A stretch of 64,000 bases of DNA, from contig JAGYIR010000009.1 in the NCBI GenBank assembly GCA_018402525.1, positions 1 through 64,000 of the forward strand, written 5' to 3'. Shown here piece after piece: positions 23,931 through 33,448 of the stretch (positions within the stretch are counted from its first letter, which is position 1; each line of letters begins with the position of its first letter). A model generated the notes under the pieces. The model was given only the letters and a program-made list of their open reading frames with translations. It had not been told where the DNA came from and did not search any database. Source of the DNA: Crocinitomicaceae bacterium (GTDB lineage Bacteria > Bacteroidota > Bacteroidia > Flavobacteriales_D > Crocinitomicaceae). A program made the position numbers and the translations under genes.

Positions 23931-23953
23931 AACGCCGGGTGTTTCCCAGCGTT
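23931..23953. terminator. Bidirectional intrinsic terminator
   Basis: AACGCCGGG (23931-23939) pairs with CCCAGCGTT (23945-23953), with one C/A mismatch and a 5-nt loop. A-rich and T-rich flanks allow use by the proline dehydrogenase gene and by the convergent adhesin gene. Confidence 0.7.
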
Positions 23954-23976
23954 TTCGTTTATGTTTTCGTTGTTGA

Positions 23977-26955
23977 TTACCTCAACACATTCACGTGACC
24001 AATGTCCATTACACGTTCATCCGTTTCGATTGTCTTAAATTCAATCTTCCACGTGTACGTTCCATCCTGCACAACGTAATTACCAGCATAAGTACCATCC
24101 CAACCTCTATCTACATCGTGTGATTCAAATACAATCTCTCCCCAACGGTTGAAAATAAGCAACGTATAATCGTAAGGGTCATACCCAGAAGTAAACACTG
24201 GTTTGAAGAATTGATTATGGCTGTCATTGTCCGGTGTAAACGTATTCGGCACATAATAAATAACCTCTAATCGCACTCTGATATTTCCATAGGCTGTGTC
24301 AACACATCCTGAGTTAGAAGTCGCAACCAACATTACTGAATAATAACCCGATTCATCCGGATATGTGTGAGAGGGATTCGTAGCATTAGAATTCGCAGTA
24401 CCATCACCAAAATGCCATTCGTAAGATGTCGCACCTGTAGAATTGTTGATGAAATTCACTTCTGTATTCAAAGACGATATATCAGCAAATGGAGGTGAAA
24501 AAGCCGCATTCGGACTTTCTTCCAAGGTAAATGCATCTAGTTCTGTAACAGAAGCTGAACATCCTGCTGCATTTGACGTGGTCAGCGTAACATCATACGC
24601 TCCATAATCAGCTAAAGTTAATGTAATAGGTCCACATCCATTGATCGGTGCTTGCCCAGTCAATTGCCATACGCAATTCGCACTTACTCCCGGCGTTGTG
24701 TTTGTTAAAGTAACAATGAATGGCTCACAAATTGGAACATCCACATCAAAGGAAGGAACTGGCACGGGAGAAACTGTTATCAATACATCATCGCTGTTTT
24801 CACAACCATTGGCATCGATTCCTGTTACCGTGTATATACCGTTTACTGGCGTAAAAGGAACACCGTCTGTAACACCGTTGTCCCATACATAATCAACTGC
24901 TCCAGAAGCGTTCAATGTCACTTCATCGCCATCACACGCAACAATATCTGTTCCTGCAATGACATTAGGCAATCCATTGATTGTAATCGTCACTGAGCCA
25001 ACCTGATCTTGTCCACAATTATTTGCACTTGATTCTTCAACGTGCACCAAGTCGTAAACATACGTTCCTGCCGGATTGTTAGGTACAACAATTACAGCAT
25101 CATTTCCTGCACCGGAGTTCACTGTTAAATCTGGACCTCCGTTGATGGTATAAGTAAATATATAAGGTGCCGTTCCATTAGCTCCAGTGAAGGTCACTGA
25201 CGGAGATGGGTCATTCTCACATAGGGTAGCAGTACCATCGATAGTTGCAGTTGGTGGATCATTTACAATAACCTCCATGTCATCCGTACCAACGCAACCG
25301 TTTGCATCTGTTCCAACAACCGTATAGGTCGTGTTGACAGCAGGAGAAACATCAAAATTATTTCCTGCACCAAGACCATTATCCCATACATATGTCACAG
25401 CACCAGTTGCGCTTAAGGTCGTTTGAGAACCTACACAAATAGTAACATCATTTCCAGCATTCACGATCGGCGTTGGATTTTCAATGACGTTGTATGCTCC
25501 TGAAATGCCAGAGCACCCGAAACCATTTGTAACAGTTAATGTGATAGGATTGTCTGCGGCAGTTACATCAATCGATTGCGTATTAGCACCCGTTGACCAA
25601 TCGTAAGTTGTATATACAGCATCTGCGGAAATCGTTGCCGTAAAACCTTCACAATAGTCAATATCCCCAACAATTGCTGGTGTAGGATTTGGATTAATCG
25701 TCACCGTTGCAGAACCAACTTGCGCTTGAGAGCAATTTGTTGCACTGGCATCTTCAACACTTACGATGTTGTACGTGTAGGTTCCAGCCGGCGAATTTGG
25801 CACCGATATAACGGCATCATTTCCAGCCGAACCGACTACGATATCTGTTCCGCCATTGATGTTATATGTAAACGTGTAAGGCGCTGTTCCGTTAGCACCT
25901 GTAATAGTGATATTCGGAGAAGCATCGTTTTCACAAATGGATGTTGTTCCAGCAATAGATGCGGTTGGTAATGGGTTTACTGCAACGGTCACTTGATCCG
26001 TATTCACACAACCATTTGCATCTGTTCCTGTAACTTCGTACGTGGTCGTTGTGACTGGCGATACGTTAAAATTATTTCCCACTCCGAGTCCGTTGTCCCA
26101 AGCATAACTATCAGCTCCTGTTCCTTGAAGCACCGTAAACTCTCCATTACACAATGTGACAGCTGCACCTGCGTTCACCACTGGAAGAGGGTTGACCACA
26201 AGGGTTACGTTCGCAGTACTGTCGCATCCATTTGGAAGCGGGAAAGTTGCAGAGTAAACACCAGCCACAGACTCCATGTTTCCATGAATATCAATGGATT
26301 CACCTTGACAAATCTCTAAAGAAGAATTGTACACCAATACATTGTTCTCTGCAACATTATAGTTTGGAGACGTTCCAGTACAACCGAAACCATTGGTAAC
26401 CTCTAAAGTGATTGGATTGTCAGCTATCGTTACAGTGATATTCTGAGTATTATCACCCGTGGACCAATTGTAAGTGGTATAAACAGCATCTGCAGAAACA
26501 GTAGCACTTGTACCTTGACAGTATTCAAGATCACCAACAATTACTGGTGTTGGATTTGGATTCACTGTCACATTTTCGGTTGAGGACTGTGGACATAAAC
26601 CCGCAGTTGTATACTCAACCGTATAAGTTGTTCCACCTACTTCGTTTGAAATTTCTCCAGTTGCTCCATTGACTGTCGCTCCGTCACCAGGTGCTGGATT
26701 GAATATAAATGTTCCTCCAATATCTCCAGTAATATTCGCCGCATTGACTTCTCCCTCACAAAAATCCACCAACGTAAATGTAGGATCTCCAAGAGGATTT
26801 ACTGTAACATTCTCGATGGAAGATTGTGGACAAATTCCTGCTGTTGTATATTCAACAGAATAGTTTGTTCCACCTATTCCATTCGTGATTTCTCCCGTTG
26901 TTCCATTGATCGTTGCGCCGTCTCCAGGTGCTGGATTGAAATGCAAACGTTCCAC
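23977..26955 (-). CDS. Giant T9SS type-B adhesin, C-terminal part (after frameshift)
   Basis: This 992-residue frame is the continuation of the protein starting at 31051. It contains several Ig-like/PKD-like repeats of about 80-160 residues with motifs such as SICENDASPNITITGANGTAPYTFTY, a PKD domain near the end (YEWHFGDGTANSNATNPSHTY), and the type-B T9SS sorting domain (gliding-motility-associated C-terminal domain) at about 890-992: YYVPNTFTPDNDSHNQFF, FNRWGEIVFES, DGTYTWKIEF. This domain directs export through the T9SS to the surface. The ATG at 26955 is an artefact of the frame break. Its terminator is shared with the proline dehydrogenase gene. Confidence 0.85.
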   Translation of the reverse strand: MERLHFNPAPGDGATINGTTGEITNGIGGTNYSVEYTTAGICPQSSIENVTVNPLGDPTFTLVDFCEGEVNAANITGDIGGTFIFNPAPGDGATVNGATGEISNEVGGTTYTVEYTTAGLCPQSSTENVTVNPNPTPVIVGDLEYCQGTSATVSADAVYTTYNWSTGDNTQNITVTIADNPITLEVTNGFGCTGTSPNYNVAENNVLVYNSSLEICQGESIDIHGNMESVAGVYSATFPLPNGCDSTANVTLVVNPLPVVNAGAAVTLCNGEFTVLQGTGADSYAWDNGLGVGNNFNVSPVTTTTYEVTGTDANGCVNTDQVTVAVNPLPTASIAGTTSICENDASPNITITGANGTAPYTFTYNINGGTDIVVGSAGNDAVISVPNSPAGTYTYNIVSVEDASATNCSQAQVGSATVTINPNPTPAIVGDIDYCEGFTATISADAVYTTYDWSTGANTQSIDVTAADNPITLTVTNGFGCSGISGAYNVIENPTPIVNAGNDVTICVGSQTTLSATGAVTYVWDNGLGAGNNFDVSPAVNTTYTVVGTDANGCVGTDDMEVIVNDPPTATIDGTATLCENDPSPSVTFTGANGTAPYIFTYTINGGPDLTVNSGAGNDAVIVVPNNPAGTYVYDLVHVEESSANNCGQDQVGSVTITINGLPNVIAGTDIVACDGDEVTLNASGAVDYVWDNGVTDGVPFTPVNGIYTVTGIDANGCENSDDVLITVSPVPVPSFDVDVPICEPFIVTLTNTTPGVSANCVWQLTGQAPINGCGPITLTLADYGAYDVTLTTSNAAGCSASVTELDAFTLEESPNAAFSPPFADISSLNTEVNFINNSTGATSYEWHFGDGTANSNATNPSHTYPDESGYYSVMLVATSNSGCVDTAYGNIRVRLEVIYYVPNTFTPDNDSHNQFFKPVFTSGYDPYDYTLLIFNRWGEIVFESHDVDRGWDGTYAGNYVVQDGTYTWKIEFKTIETDERVMDIGHVNVLR

Positions 26956-29900
26956 CCGCAGTTCCTGTTATTGTTGCCGCGTTACCAGCGCCTTCGCAAA
27001 AATCAGTTAAGGTAAATGTAGCATCATCCAATGGGTTGACAGTGACAGTTTCGGTTGAAGTGTCAAAACAAACTCCTGCAGTCGTGTACTCAACCGTATA
27101 GGTGGTACCGCCCACGCCATTGGTGATTTCTCCTGTCGCTCCGTTGATCGTTGCTCCATCTCCTGGTGCTGGGTTAAATGCAAACGTTCCACCTGCTGAA
27201 CCGACAATCGTTGCCGAATTCGCTGCGCCTTCACAGTAATCTGTTAAGGTAAATGTTGCGTCCTCTAGTGGATTGATTGTAATTGTAAAATCTTCTGGTG
27301 TTCCCACACAACCATTCGCAGTTGGCGTAACAGTAACCGTTCCTACAATCGGAGCAGCTCCAGCATTCACACCGTTAAACGATGCAATATCTCCTGTACC
27401 GTTCGCACCAAGACCAATTCCAGTATTCGTGTTTGTCCAATTGTATTGCGTTCCAGCTACTGCACCAGTGAAAGCAACCGAAATTGCTGTTCCTGCACAT
27501 TCTTCGATATCCGCAATTGGATCAACTGTTGGTGTCGGGTTGACAGTGACAGTTTCGGTTGAAACATCAAAACAAACTCCTGCAGTCGTGTACTCAACCG
27601 TATAGGTGGTACCGCCCACGCCATTGGTGATTTCTCCTGTCACTCCGTTGATCGTTGCTCCGTCACCAGGTACTGGATTAAAAGCGAACGTACCACCTGC
27701 AGTTCCAGTAATGGTTGCCGAATTCGCTGCACCTTCACAGTAATCTGTTAAGGTAAATGTTGCGTCCTCTAGTGGATTGATTGTAATTGTAAATTCTTCT
27801 GGTGTTCCCACACAACCATTCGCAGTTGGCGTAACAGTAACCGTTCCTACAATCGGAGCAGCTCCAGCATTCACACCGTTAAACGATGCAATATCTCCTG
27901 TACCGTTCGCACCAAGACCAATTCCAGTATTCGTGTTTGTCCAATTGTATTGCGTTCCAGCTACTGCACCAGTGAAAGCAACCGAAATTGCTGTTCCTGC
28001 ACATTCTGCGATGTCCGCAATTGGATCAACTGTTGGTGTTGGGTTGACAGTGACAGTTTCGGTTGAAACATCAAAACAAACTCCTGCGGTCGTGTACTCA
28101 ACCGTATAGGTGGTACCGCCCACGCCATTGGTGATTTCTCCTGTCACTCCGTTGATCGTTGCTCCGTCACCAGGTGCTGGGTTAAATGCAAACGTTCCAC
28201 CTGCAGTTCCAGTAATGGTTGCAGAATTTGCTGCACCTTCACAGTAATCTGTTAAGGTAAATGTTGCGTCCTCTAGTGGATTGATTGTAATTGTAAATTC
28301 TTCTGGTGTTCCCACACAACCATTCGCAGTTGGCGTAACAGTAACCGTTCCTACAATCGGAGCAGCTCCAGCATTCACACCGTTAAACGATGTAATGTCT
28401 CCTGTGCCGTTCGCACCAAGACCAATTCCAGTGTTCGTGTTTGTCCAATTGTATTGCGTTCCAGCTACTGCGCCAGTAAAAGCAACCGAAATTGCTGTTC
28501 CTGCACATTCTGCGATGTCCGCAATTGGATCAACTGTTGGTGTTGGATTCACCGTGACTGTTTCAATGGATGAATCAAAACAAACGCCGGGTGTTGTGTA
28601 CTCAATGCTGTAGGTTGTTCCTCCTACTTCATTGGAAATTTCTCCTGTGGAAGCATTAATCGTTGCTCCATCGCCTGGTACTGGATTAAAAGCGAACGTC
28701 CCACCTGCAGTTCCAGTAATGGTTGCCGAATTCGCTGCACCTTCACAAAAATCAGTTAAGCTAAAGGTTGGATCTTCCATCGGCGTCACCGTCACAGCAA
28801 TTTGTGCTGAGTTGGTACAACCCGTATTGACATTTGTTACTTGAACAGTGAAAACCTCACCGTTAGTAGCATTTGAAACAACCGGATTCTGGTCCGTTGT
28901 AGCCGTAATTGTAGCACCTCCGCTACTTGACCATAGCCACTCAGTTGCTTCACCACCTGTCTCACCGAGTTGAATTGTTGATACACCGTCATCACAAATT
29001 GGACTATCTTCGGTAGGAACCACAAGAGGTAATGGGTTCACTGATAGAACAAAGGTTTCAGTCCCCCAGCACGTCGCAGCAGGCGAAACATACTGGACTG
29101 TATACGTTCCTGGAGTAGAAGCTGCAAGATTGATTAGTCCAGTAAACGGATTTATTACCAACCCAGCTGGCGTAGCTGAAAAAGTACCGCCTGCCACACC
29201 AGTTATAACTGGAAGTGGGTTTGGCTCATCTTGACAATATTTAAAGTTATACGAAAACGTAGCGTCCTGCATACCTTGAAAAATGCCAGATACAGTTATT
29301 GGACAACCATTTTCATCTTGAATGTCATATGAATACGCATCACCGTCAAGCAATCCAGAAATGGTTATTGTTCCCCCATTTGGTGCAGAAGTATTATCAA
29401 ATGAAGCAGAAGCAGGCGACAAAGAACCAGGAACCACAGTAAAATTGGAACCGTCGAAAGCTGGTGCTCCTCCTGAGACAGTCGTTGTGGCTGTCCCTGC
29501 GAAACAATCCTCTACCGTATTTTCTACAATAGGTTCGAGAAAGGTAATTGGGTATGGGTTTCCTGTATCGTAACACAAAGTTCCTGCAAAAAAGTAGGAA
29601 TATATACCGTTCACATAATCGTAAAATGTTACCGGTACGAAGTAGTACGTGTTATTATCTCCAAACACATTGTCTACTGTCCATGGTCCAAATGGAGTGC
29701 TCGTATCCCACGCACCCAAAAGACAAGGGTCACTAGTAAAATCATTTGGTGCCTGAATAGAGGGTGGGCAATCATAGATAAAATACCACATACCAGGATT
29801 GTAGGAAAAAGTACCGTCATCTCCAATATCGTCTGGCGGTATAAAATCACCGTTAGGCGTTAATGTGAAAGAATCACCGAAACACAATTCATAACTATCG

Positions 29901-31051
29901 GTTGTATTCCCCGTAATAGTGGCTGTAAATGACCCTGCATCAACTGGACAATCGCAGTTGGCTGGGTGATCATAAGTCAACAAGTCAAATACACAGGATG
30001 GGTCAGCTGAAAACTGAGCGGTAATAGTACAGTTCGTTGTTCCATCTGGTGTAATTCCTGTCAACGCAAAATTCTGTGGACTTACGAACGGAGGGAAAAA
30101 CGTATTTGTGTTACCGTTGCAATCAGATATAGTTAGAACACCAGTTGTCGGTGGACTTTCAAACTCAATATATCCTGATAAACTAAAAGTACCCGATGGA
30201 ACATCGCACGGCTCTTGGTTGACAGACATATAACTGATAAAACACAAGCATTCTGGTGCTGTATAATTCAGTGACAATGAACACGTCGGATCATCAGAAA
30301 AGTAGGCCGTTACACTACATCCCAACCCATCAGGATCGAGTCCTGCCAATGTAAAGTTCTCGAGTCCTTCACCTTGCGCATTTACTGCAAATGGCGCGGA
30401 AGCAACAATGACTTGATTTCCGTCGCAATCCACAACAATCAGGTCACCAGTTGCCGGTGGATTATCGAATTCAATAGTACCTGTAACTTCATACGTCCCA
30501 GTTCCAGCATCACATGCTCCAACCGACGCTTCAAAATAATCCATAAAGCATGGCGGGTTGTTAACTATATTACAATCCGTTGAACCTGTCCCACCAGTTT
30601 GTGTTAACGTTACATCCTGAACGACACTTGCGTAATTCGTAATCAACATGATATATACTTCACCAACTTGAGCATTCGGTATGGATGGCGTTTCGTTATT
30701 TGTTGAGGAATAACTACAATCGACTTGATTTCCTGCCCCTAATGAACCGCAATTTGCCTGAGCAGCTGCTAAATTCGCATAAGGACCCCAAATGATAAAA
30801 TCAATATCAGATCCAGCAGTTAAGCTCATATCGATATTTCCATTGGTAGCTATTTCGAAGTAATACCAACTTGGATTTGGTTGTGTAATCAGACACCCGT
30901 AGTTATTTCCTGGTTCGGCTGTCGTTCCGGTGTTCGCTGTGAAATTTGCACCAACATCTGTACAAATTGGATCCATACCCGCACATGTTGCACCTTGAGA
31001 GAAAAGAATAGTGGGTAAAAGAACTAAACTAAATAGTAATAATAATTTCAT
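26852..31051 (-). CDS. Giant T9SS type-B adhesin, N-terminal part, frameshifted
   Basis: The frame opens with a signal peptide (MKLLLLFSLVLLPTILFSQG) and a Cys-rich domain (CAGMDPICTDVGANFTANTG). Further cysteine-containing beta domains and three nearly identical 168-residue repeats follow (27033-28544). It shifts out of frame after GTAGGTFAF at about 26940, where other repeats read FAFNPAPGDGATING. The next frame carries on with exactly FNPAPGDGATING. One extra A in the AAA at 26939-26941 accounts for it. The whole protein would be about 2,350 residues. Repeats and sorting domain suggest a surface adhesin or SprB-like filament; no PorP/SprF-type partner gene is adjacent. Confidence 0.85.
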   Translation of the reverse strand: MKLLLLFSLVLLPTILFSQGATCAGMDPICTDVGANFTANTGTTAEPGNNYGCLITQPNPSWYYFEIATNGNIDMSLTAGSDIDFIIWGPYANLAAAQANCGSLGAGNQVDCSYSSTNNETPSIPNAQVGEVYIMLITNYASVVQDVTLTQTGGTGSTDCNIVNNPPCFMDYFEASVGACDAGTGTYEVTGTIEFDNPPATGDLIVVDCDGNQVIVASAPFAVNAQGEGLENFTLAGLDPDGLGCSVTAYFSDDPTCSLSLNYTAPECLCFISYMSVNQEPCDVPSGTFSLSGYIEFESPPTTGVLTISDCNGNTNTFFPPFVSPQNFALTGITPDGTTNCTITAQFSADPSCVFDLLTYDHPANCDCPVDAGSFTATITGNTTDSYELCFGDSFTLTPNGDFIPPDDIGDDGTFSYNPGMWYFIYDCPPSIQAPNDFTSDPCLLGAWDTSTPFGPWTVDNVFGDNNTYYFVPVTFYDYVNGIYSYFFAGTLCYDTGNPYPITFLEPIVENTVEDCFAGTATTTVSGGAPAFDGSNFTVVPGSLSPASASFDNTSAPNGGTITISGLLDGDAYSYDIQDENGCPITVSGIFQGMQDATFSYNFKYCQDEPNPLPVITGVAGGTFSATPAGLVINPFTGLINLAASTPGTYTVQYVSPAATCWGTETFVLSVNPLPLVVPTEDSPICDDGVSTIQLGETGGEATEWLWSSSGGATITATTDQNPVVSNATNGEVFTVQVTNVNTGCTNSAQIAVTVTPMEDPTFSLTDFCEGAANSATITGTAGGTFAFNPVPGDGATINASTGEISNEVGGTTYSIEYTTPGVCFDSSIETVTVNPTPTVDPIADIAECAGTAISVAFTGAVAGTQYNWTNTNTGIGLGANGTGDITSFNGVNAGAAPIVGTVTVTPTANGCVGTPEEFTITINPLEDATFTLTDYCEGAANSATITGTAGGTFAFNPAPGDGATINGVTGEITNGVGGTTYTVEYTTAGVCFDVSTETVTVNPTPTVDPIADIAECAGTAISVAFTGAVAGTQYNWTNTNTGIGLGANGTGDIASFNGVNAGAAPIVGTVTVTPTANGCVGTPEEFTITINPLEDATFTLTDYCEGAANSATITGTAGGTFAFNPVPGDGATINGVTGEITNGVGGTTYTVEYTTAGVCFDVSTETVTVNPTPTVDPIADIEECAGTAISVAFTGAVAGTQYNWTNTNTGIGLGANGTGDIASFNGVNAGAAPIVGTVTVTPTANGCVGTPEDFTITINPLEDATFTLTDYCEGAANSATIVGSAGGTFAFNPAPGDGATINGATGEITNGVGGTTYTVEYTTAGVCFDTSTETVTVNPLDDATFTLTDFCEGAGNAATITGTAGGTFAFQSSTWRRRNDQWNNGRNHEWNRWNKLFC
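27033..28544 (-). repeat. Three tandem 504-bp repeats within the adhesin gene
   Basis: Units 27033-27536, 27537-28040 and 28041-28544 are in exact 504-bp (168-codon) register and nearly identical at DNA level. The anchor GGGTTGACAGTGACAG recurs at 27033, 27537 and 28041, with a diverged fourth copy beginning at 28545. Each unit encodes two Ig-like modules (DATFTLTDYCEGAANSATI... and PTVDPIADIAECAGTAISV...). High DNA identity implies recent duplication or gene conversion. Copy number may vary between strains or be misassembled. Confidence 0.9.
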
Positions 31052-31058
31052 CTTCTGC

Positions 31059-31460
31059 TTAGTTTAATTTGGCTTGTAAAGCAACTTTTTTAGCTGCCAA
31101 TTCGGACTTTATCGTCTCCATCTGATCGAACCAACCTGTATCGATCGCCTGTTGATTGTCTTCGGGAGAGTTCATTACAAAAGCAATTTTCTCATCGATC
31201 ATCTCAATATGGCGGTCAATTTTGTCGATTTCACTTTGATAAAACTGGGCGCCATGTGTGACTTGCGCTTCACCAGGTCGAACAGAAATTGTAGTCGATT
31301 GATGAGAATCTGTGACTTTCGAATCTGTCGTTCGGCTCTTTGAAACAGCCTTTGTACCTTGTAATTCTGACTTTGGGATAATTGCCGAATTGATCTCCTC
31401 TTGTGCAGTTAAAACTGTGCTAAAAGAACAAACCAAAACGAATATGGAGAGTTTTTTCAT
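31059..31460 (-). CDS. Small secreted protein upstream of the adhesin
   Basis: The 133-residue product has a signal peptide (MKKLSIFVLVCSFSTVLTAQ) and a mature part that is Ser/Thr-rich at first (SKSRTTDSKVTDSHQSTTIS), then strongly helical and probably coiled-coil (IDKIDRHIEMIDEKIAFVMN, ETIKSELAAKKVALQAKLN). No family is recognised. It ends 7 nt before the adhesin start, so the two share an mRNA from the promoter at 31488. A role as chaperone or anchor for the adhesin is inference. Confidence 0.6.
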   Translation of the reverse strand: MKKLSIFVLVCSFSTVLTAQEEINSAIIPKSELQGTKAVSKSRTTDSKVTDSHQSTTISVRPGEAQVTHGAQFYQSEIDKIDRHIEMIDEKIAFVMNSPEDNQQAIDTGWFDQMETIKSELAAKKVALQAKLN

Positions 31461-31487
31461 TTTAATAATAGTTTAGTATTCACCCCC

Positions 31488-31495
31488 CAAACGTA
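31488..31495 (-). promoter_or_regulatory. -7 promoter element TACGTTTG for the adhesin operon
   Basis: A perfect TAnnTTTG match on the minus strand, 27 nt before the start at 31460. Confidence 0.5.
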
Positions 31496-31585
31496 AAATA
31501 TTTAACAGGGTAGCCTAAAAGTAAGAAAAAAAATGAAATAATGCATGCATTTCAAATATTTGAGATGCAACTAGGCAATTGACAA

Positions 31586-33400
31586 TCAATTAAATTGACC
31601 AACATTCAATAAGTCGAAATCCTCTTGTTCAATTATGAACACATTGGAATTTTCAAATCCATCACCCTTCGATAGCTGTTTCATTACAAAATCATTCATC
31701 ACTAGGTTAACATCCTCTCTTTGAAGAAAGAAGTAGTTACAGAAATGCAACATGACGTCATATCCTTGCACTGCCATTTTTGTCAAGTCTGTTTTGTATT
31801 TTGATCGATATACCCGGTTGAGAGCAATAACATCCTCTTGATAATAGTGAAGATAATTCGGACTTGGGTAATGAAAGTTGTACTTGTTCTTATATATATT
31901 GTTTACGTCAGTGAAGTTGATCCATTCTTTCGTACCGTAAACAAATAAGTCGTCTGCTTTTGACCTGAAGGCTGAGCGATTCAAGTTATTCATGAACTTC
32001 ATGGCTGTCGATTTATCTACAGAAGGAACAACAAAACGGGTATTCACACCTCTTTTAATGTATGTATTAAACCCTTCTACCGTAGTCTCAATTAATTGCG
32101 AGCGACTTCCTGAAACATTGGTTTCGTTGAATGTTTTCCGAAACGCTTCATACAACGGTAAGCTTTTTTTGTCATTTGGTTTAACAAGAACGATGTTGTC
32201 TTTTCCGTGATTCGTCGCGAGGTACTTTGCTAACCCATTGATCAAAGTAATGTTGGAGGGAACTGATGCATAGAAATAAGGATTGGACTCCAGAGCTTCT
32301 GAATCGCTCGCAACTGGACAAACCATTCGTATTTTTCGCTCCTTGCAAAACTGTGCGACTTGATTTATGTTATCACCAATCAATGGGCCGATGATTATAT
32401 CAACATCATTAAATACTTCCTTTTTAAGTAAATTGATGATCGTCAGCGAATCATTCCGTGTATCAAACACATGAACCTTCGCATTTAACCCTTTCGCTTC
32501 TAGTGTATCAATGGCCAATTGCATTCCCATGTAAAATTGAGTCGACAAGTCTGCTATATACTCCGAATAACCCTTCCCATACTCCAAAAACAAAGGAAGC
32601 AACAATGCGATGGTGTATTCGTCCTTCTCAGCCAGAGGCGTTTGTCCATCGGCATTTTTTGTTAGATGCTCAGGTACATTTTTAATCCCAACCTTATCAA
32701 TTCGTTCACTTTTTACGGGAATAATAAGTACTTGTCCAGACTTAACTGTTGAGCTTTTTAACCCATTAACTTTCATGATTTCATCAATTGAAACCATAAA
32801 TCGCTTTGAGATGGAATACATCGTTTCCTGCGCCATCACAACGTGACGAACAGTCGAGTCACTAAATGTGATTTGAACCTCTTCCACTACTCCATCTTCA
32901 TCGCTCGTCTCAACGATAAAAGGATTCGGAACTTCTTCAATTGGCATTTCGATCGTTTCCTCAATTTCGGGCTCTTCTGAATCGGTATGTAAACCCGGGA
33001 CTTTAATAACTTGACCTTTTTGCAGACCTTCAGTCAACTCAGGATTTAACTCAATCAAGCGATCAATTGTAGTATTGAATTTTTTCGAAATTCCATACAT
33101 AGTTTCGCCCTTCTGCACTTTATAATCTGAGATCGTTTCTACACTTGCCTCGGTATCATAAATGATTGGAATGAATACACTTTGATCTACTTTTAGTCCG
33201 TCAGTAAGGGATGGGTTTTCCGCAACGATTGTTTCAACAGGAACTCCATACATACGTTGAAGTCCCCACAGCGTATTACCCGCCTCCACTTTATGCTCGT
33301 AGTATTTCTTACCTTCTTTAACAACTTCTTTGGCAACACCTGGTTGCGCAAAAGATGACAAAGAACAAAATGTAATGAGGGTTAAAAGTAATAAACGCAT
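31586..33400 (-). CDS. LysM protein with periplasmic-binding-like domain
   Basis: The 604-residue protein has a signal peptide (ending SSFAQ) and three LysM domains: about 34-78 (HKVEAGNTLWGLQRMYGVPV), 93-137 (KVQKGETMYGISKKFNTTID) and 188-232 (VVMAQETMYSISKRFMVSID). The remainder (about 262-604) resembles a type-1 periplasmic-binding fold (YTIALLLPLFLEYGKGYSEY, DVDIIIGPLIGDNINQVAQF). LysM binds peptidoglycan. The binding-protein part resembles LpoA/leucine-binding receptors, so a peptidoglycan-linked sensor or synthase activator is possible (inference). It lies downstream of guaA with a 48-nt gap but has its own -7 element 4 nt before the ATG. Confidence 0.8.
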   Translation of the reverse strand: MRLLLLTLITFCSLSSFAQPGVAKEVVKEGKKYYEHKVEAGNTLWGLQRMYGVPVETIVAENPSLTDGLKVDQSVFIPIIYDTEASVETISDYKVQKGETMYGISKKFNTTIDRLIELNPELTEGLQKGQVIKVPGLHTDSEEPEIEETIEMPIEEVPNPFIVETSDEDGVVEEVQITFSDSTVRHVVMAQETMYSISKRFMVSIDEIMKVNGLKSSTVKSGQVLIIPVKSERIDKVGIKNVPEHLTKNADGQTPLAEKDEYTIALLLPLFLEYGKGYSEYIADLSTQFYMGMQLAIDTLEAKGLNAKVHVFDTRNDSLTIINLLKKEVFNDVDIIIGPLIGDNINQVAQFCKERKIRMVCPVASDSEALESNPYFYASVPSNITLINGLAKYLATNHGKDNIVLVKPNDKKSLPLYEAFRKTFNETNVSGSRSQLIETTVEGFNTYIKRGVNTRFVVPSVDKSTAMKFMNNLNRSAFRSKADDLFVYGTKEWINFTDVNNIYKNKYNFHYPSPNYLHYYQEDVIALNRVYRSKYKTDLTKMAVQGYDVMLHFCNYFFLQREDVNLVMNDFVMKQLSKGDGFENSNVFIIEQEDFDLLNVGQFN

Positions 33401-33404
33401 AGTT

Positions 33405-33412
33405 CAAATATA
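33405..33412 (-). promoter_or_regulatory. -7 element TATATTTG, leaderless start
   Basis: A perfect TAnnTTTG match on the minus strand, ending 4 nt before the ATG at 33400. Confidence 0.5.
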
Positions 33413-33448
33413 TATAATTGAATTTACAATCCTTATGCCAAGAAGCGG

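Noticed and set aside
27033-28544. Possible CRISPR-like or noncoding tandem array
   Set aside because: The period is 504 bp, a multiple of three, and the units are in-frame protein repeats.
27273-28613. Three 110-codon plus-strand frames spaced by 504 bp
   Set aside because: They are antisense shadows of the repeated adhesin units; their regular spacing reflects the repeats, not genes.
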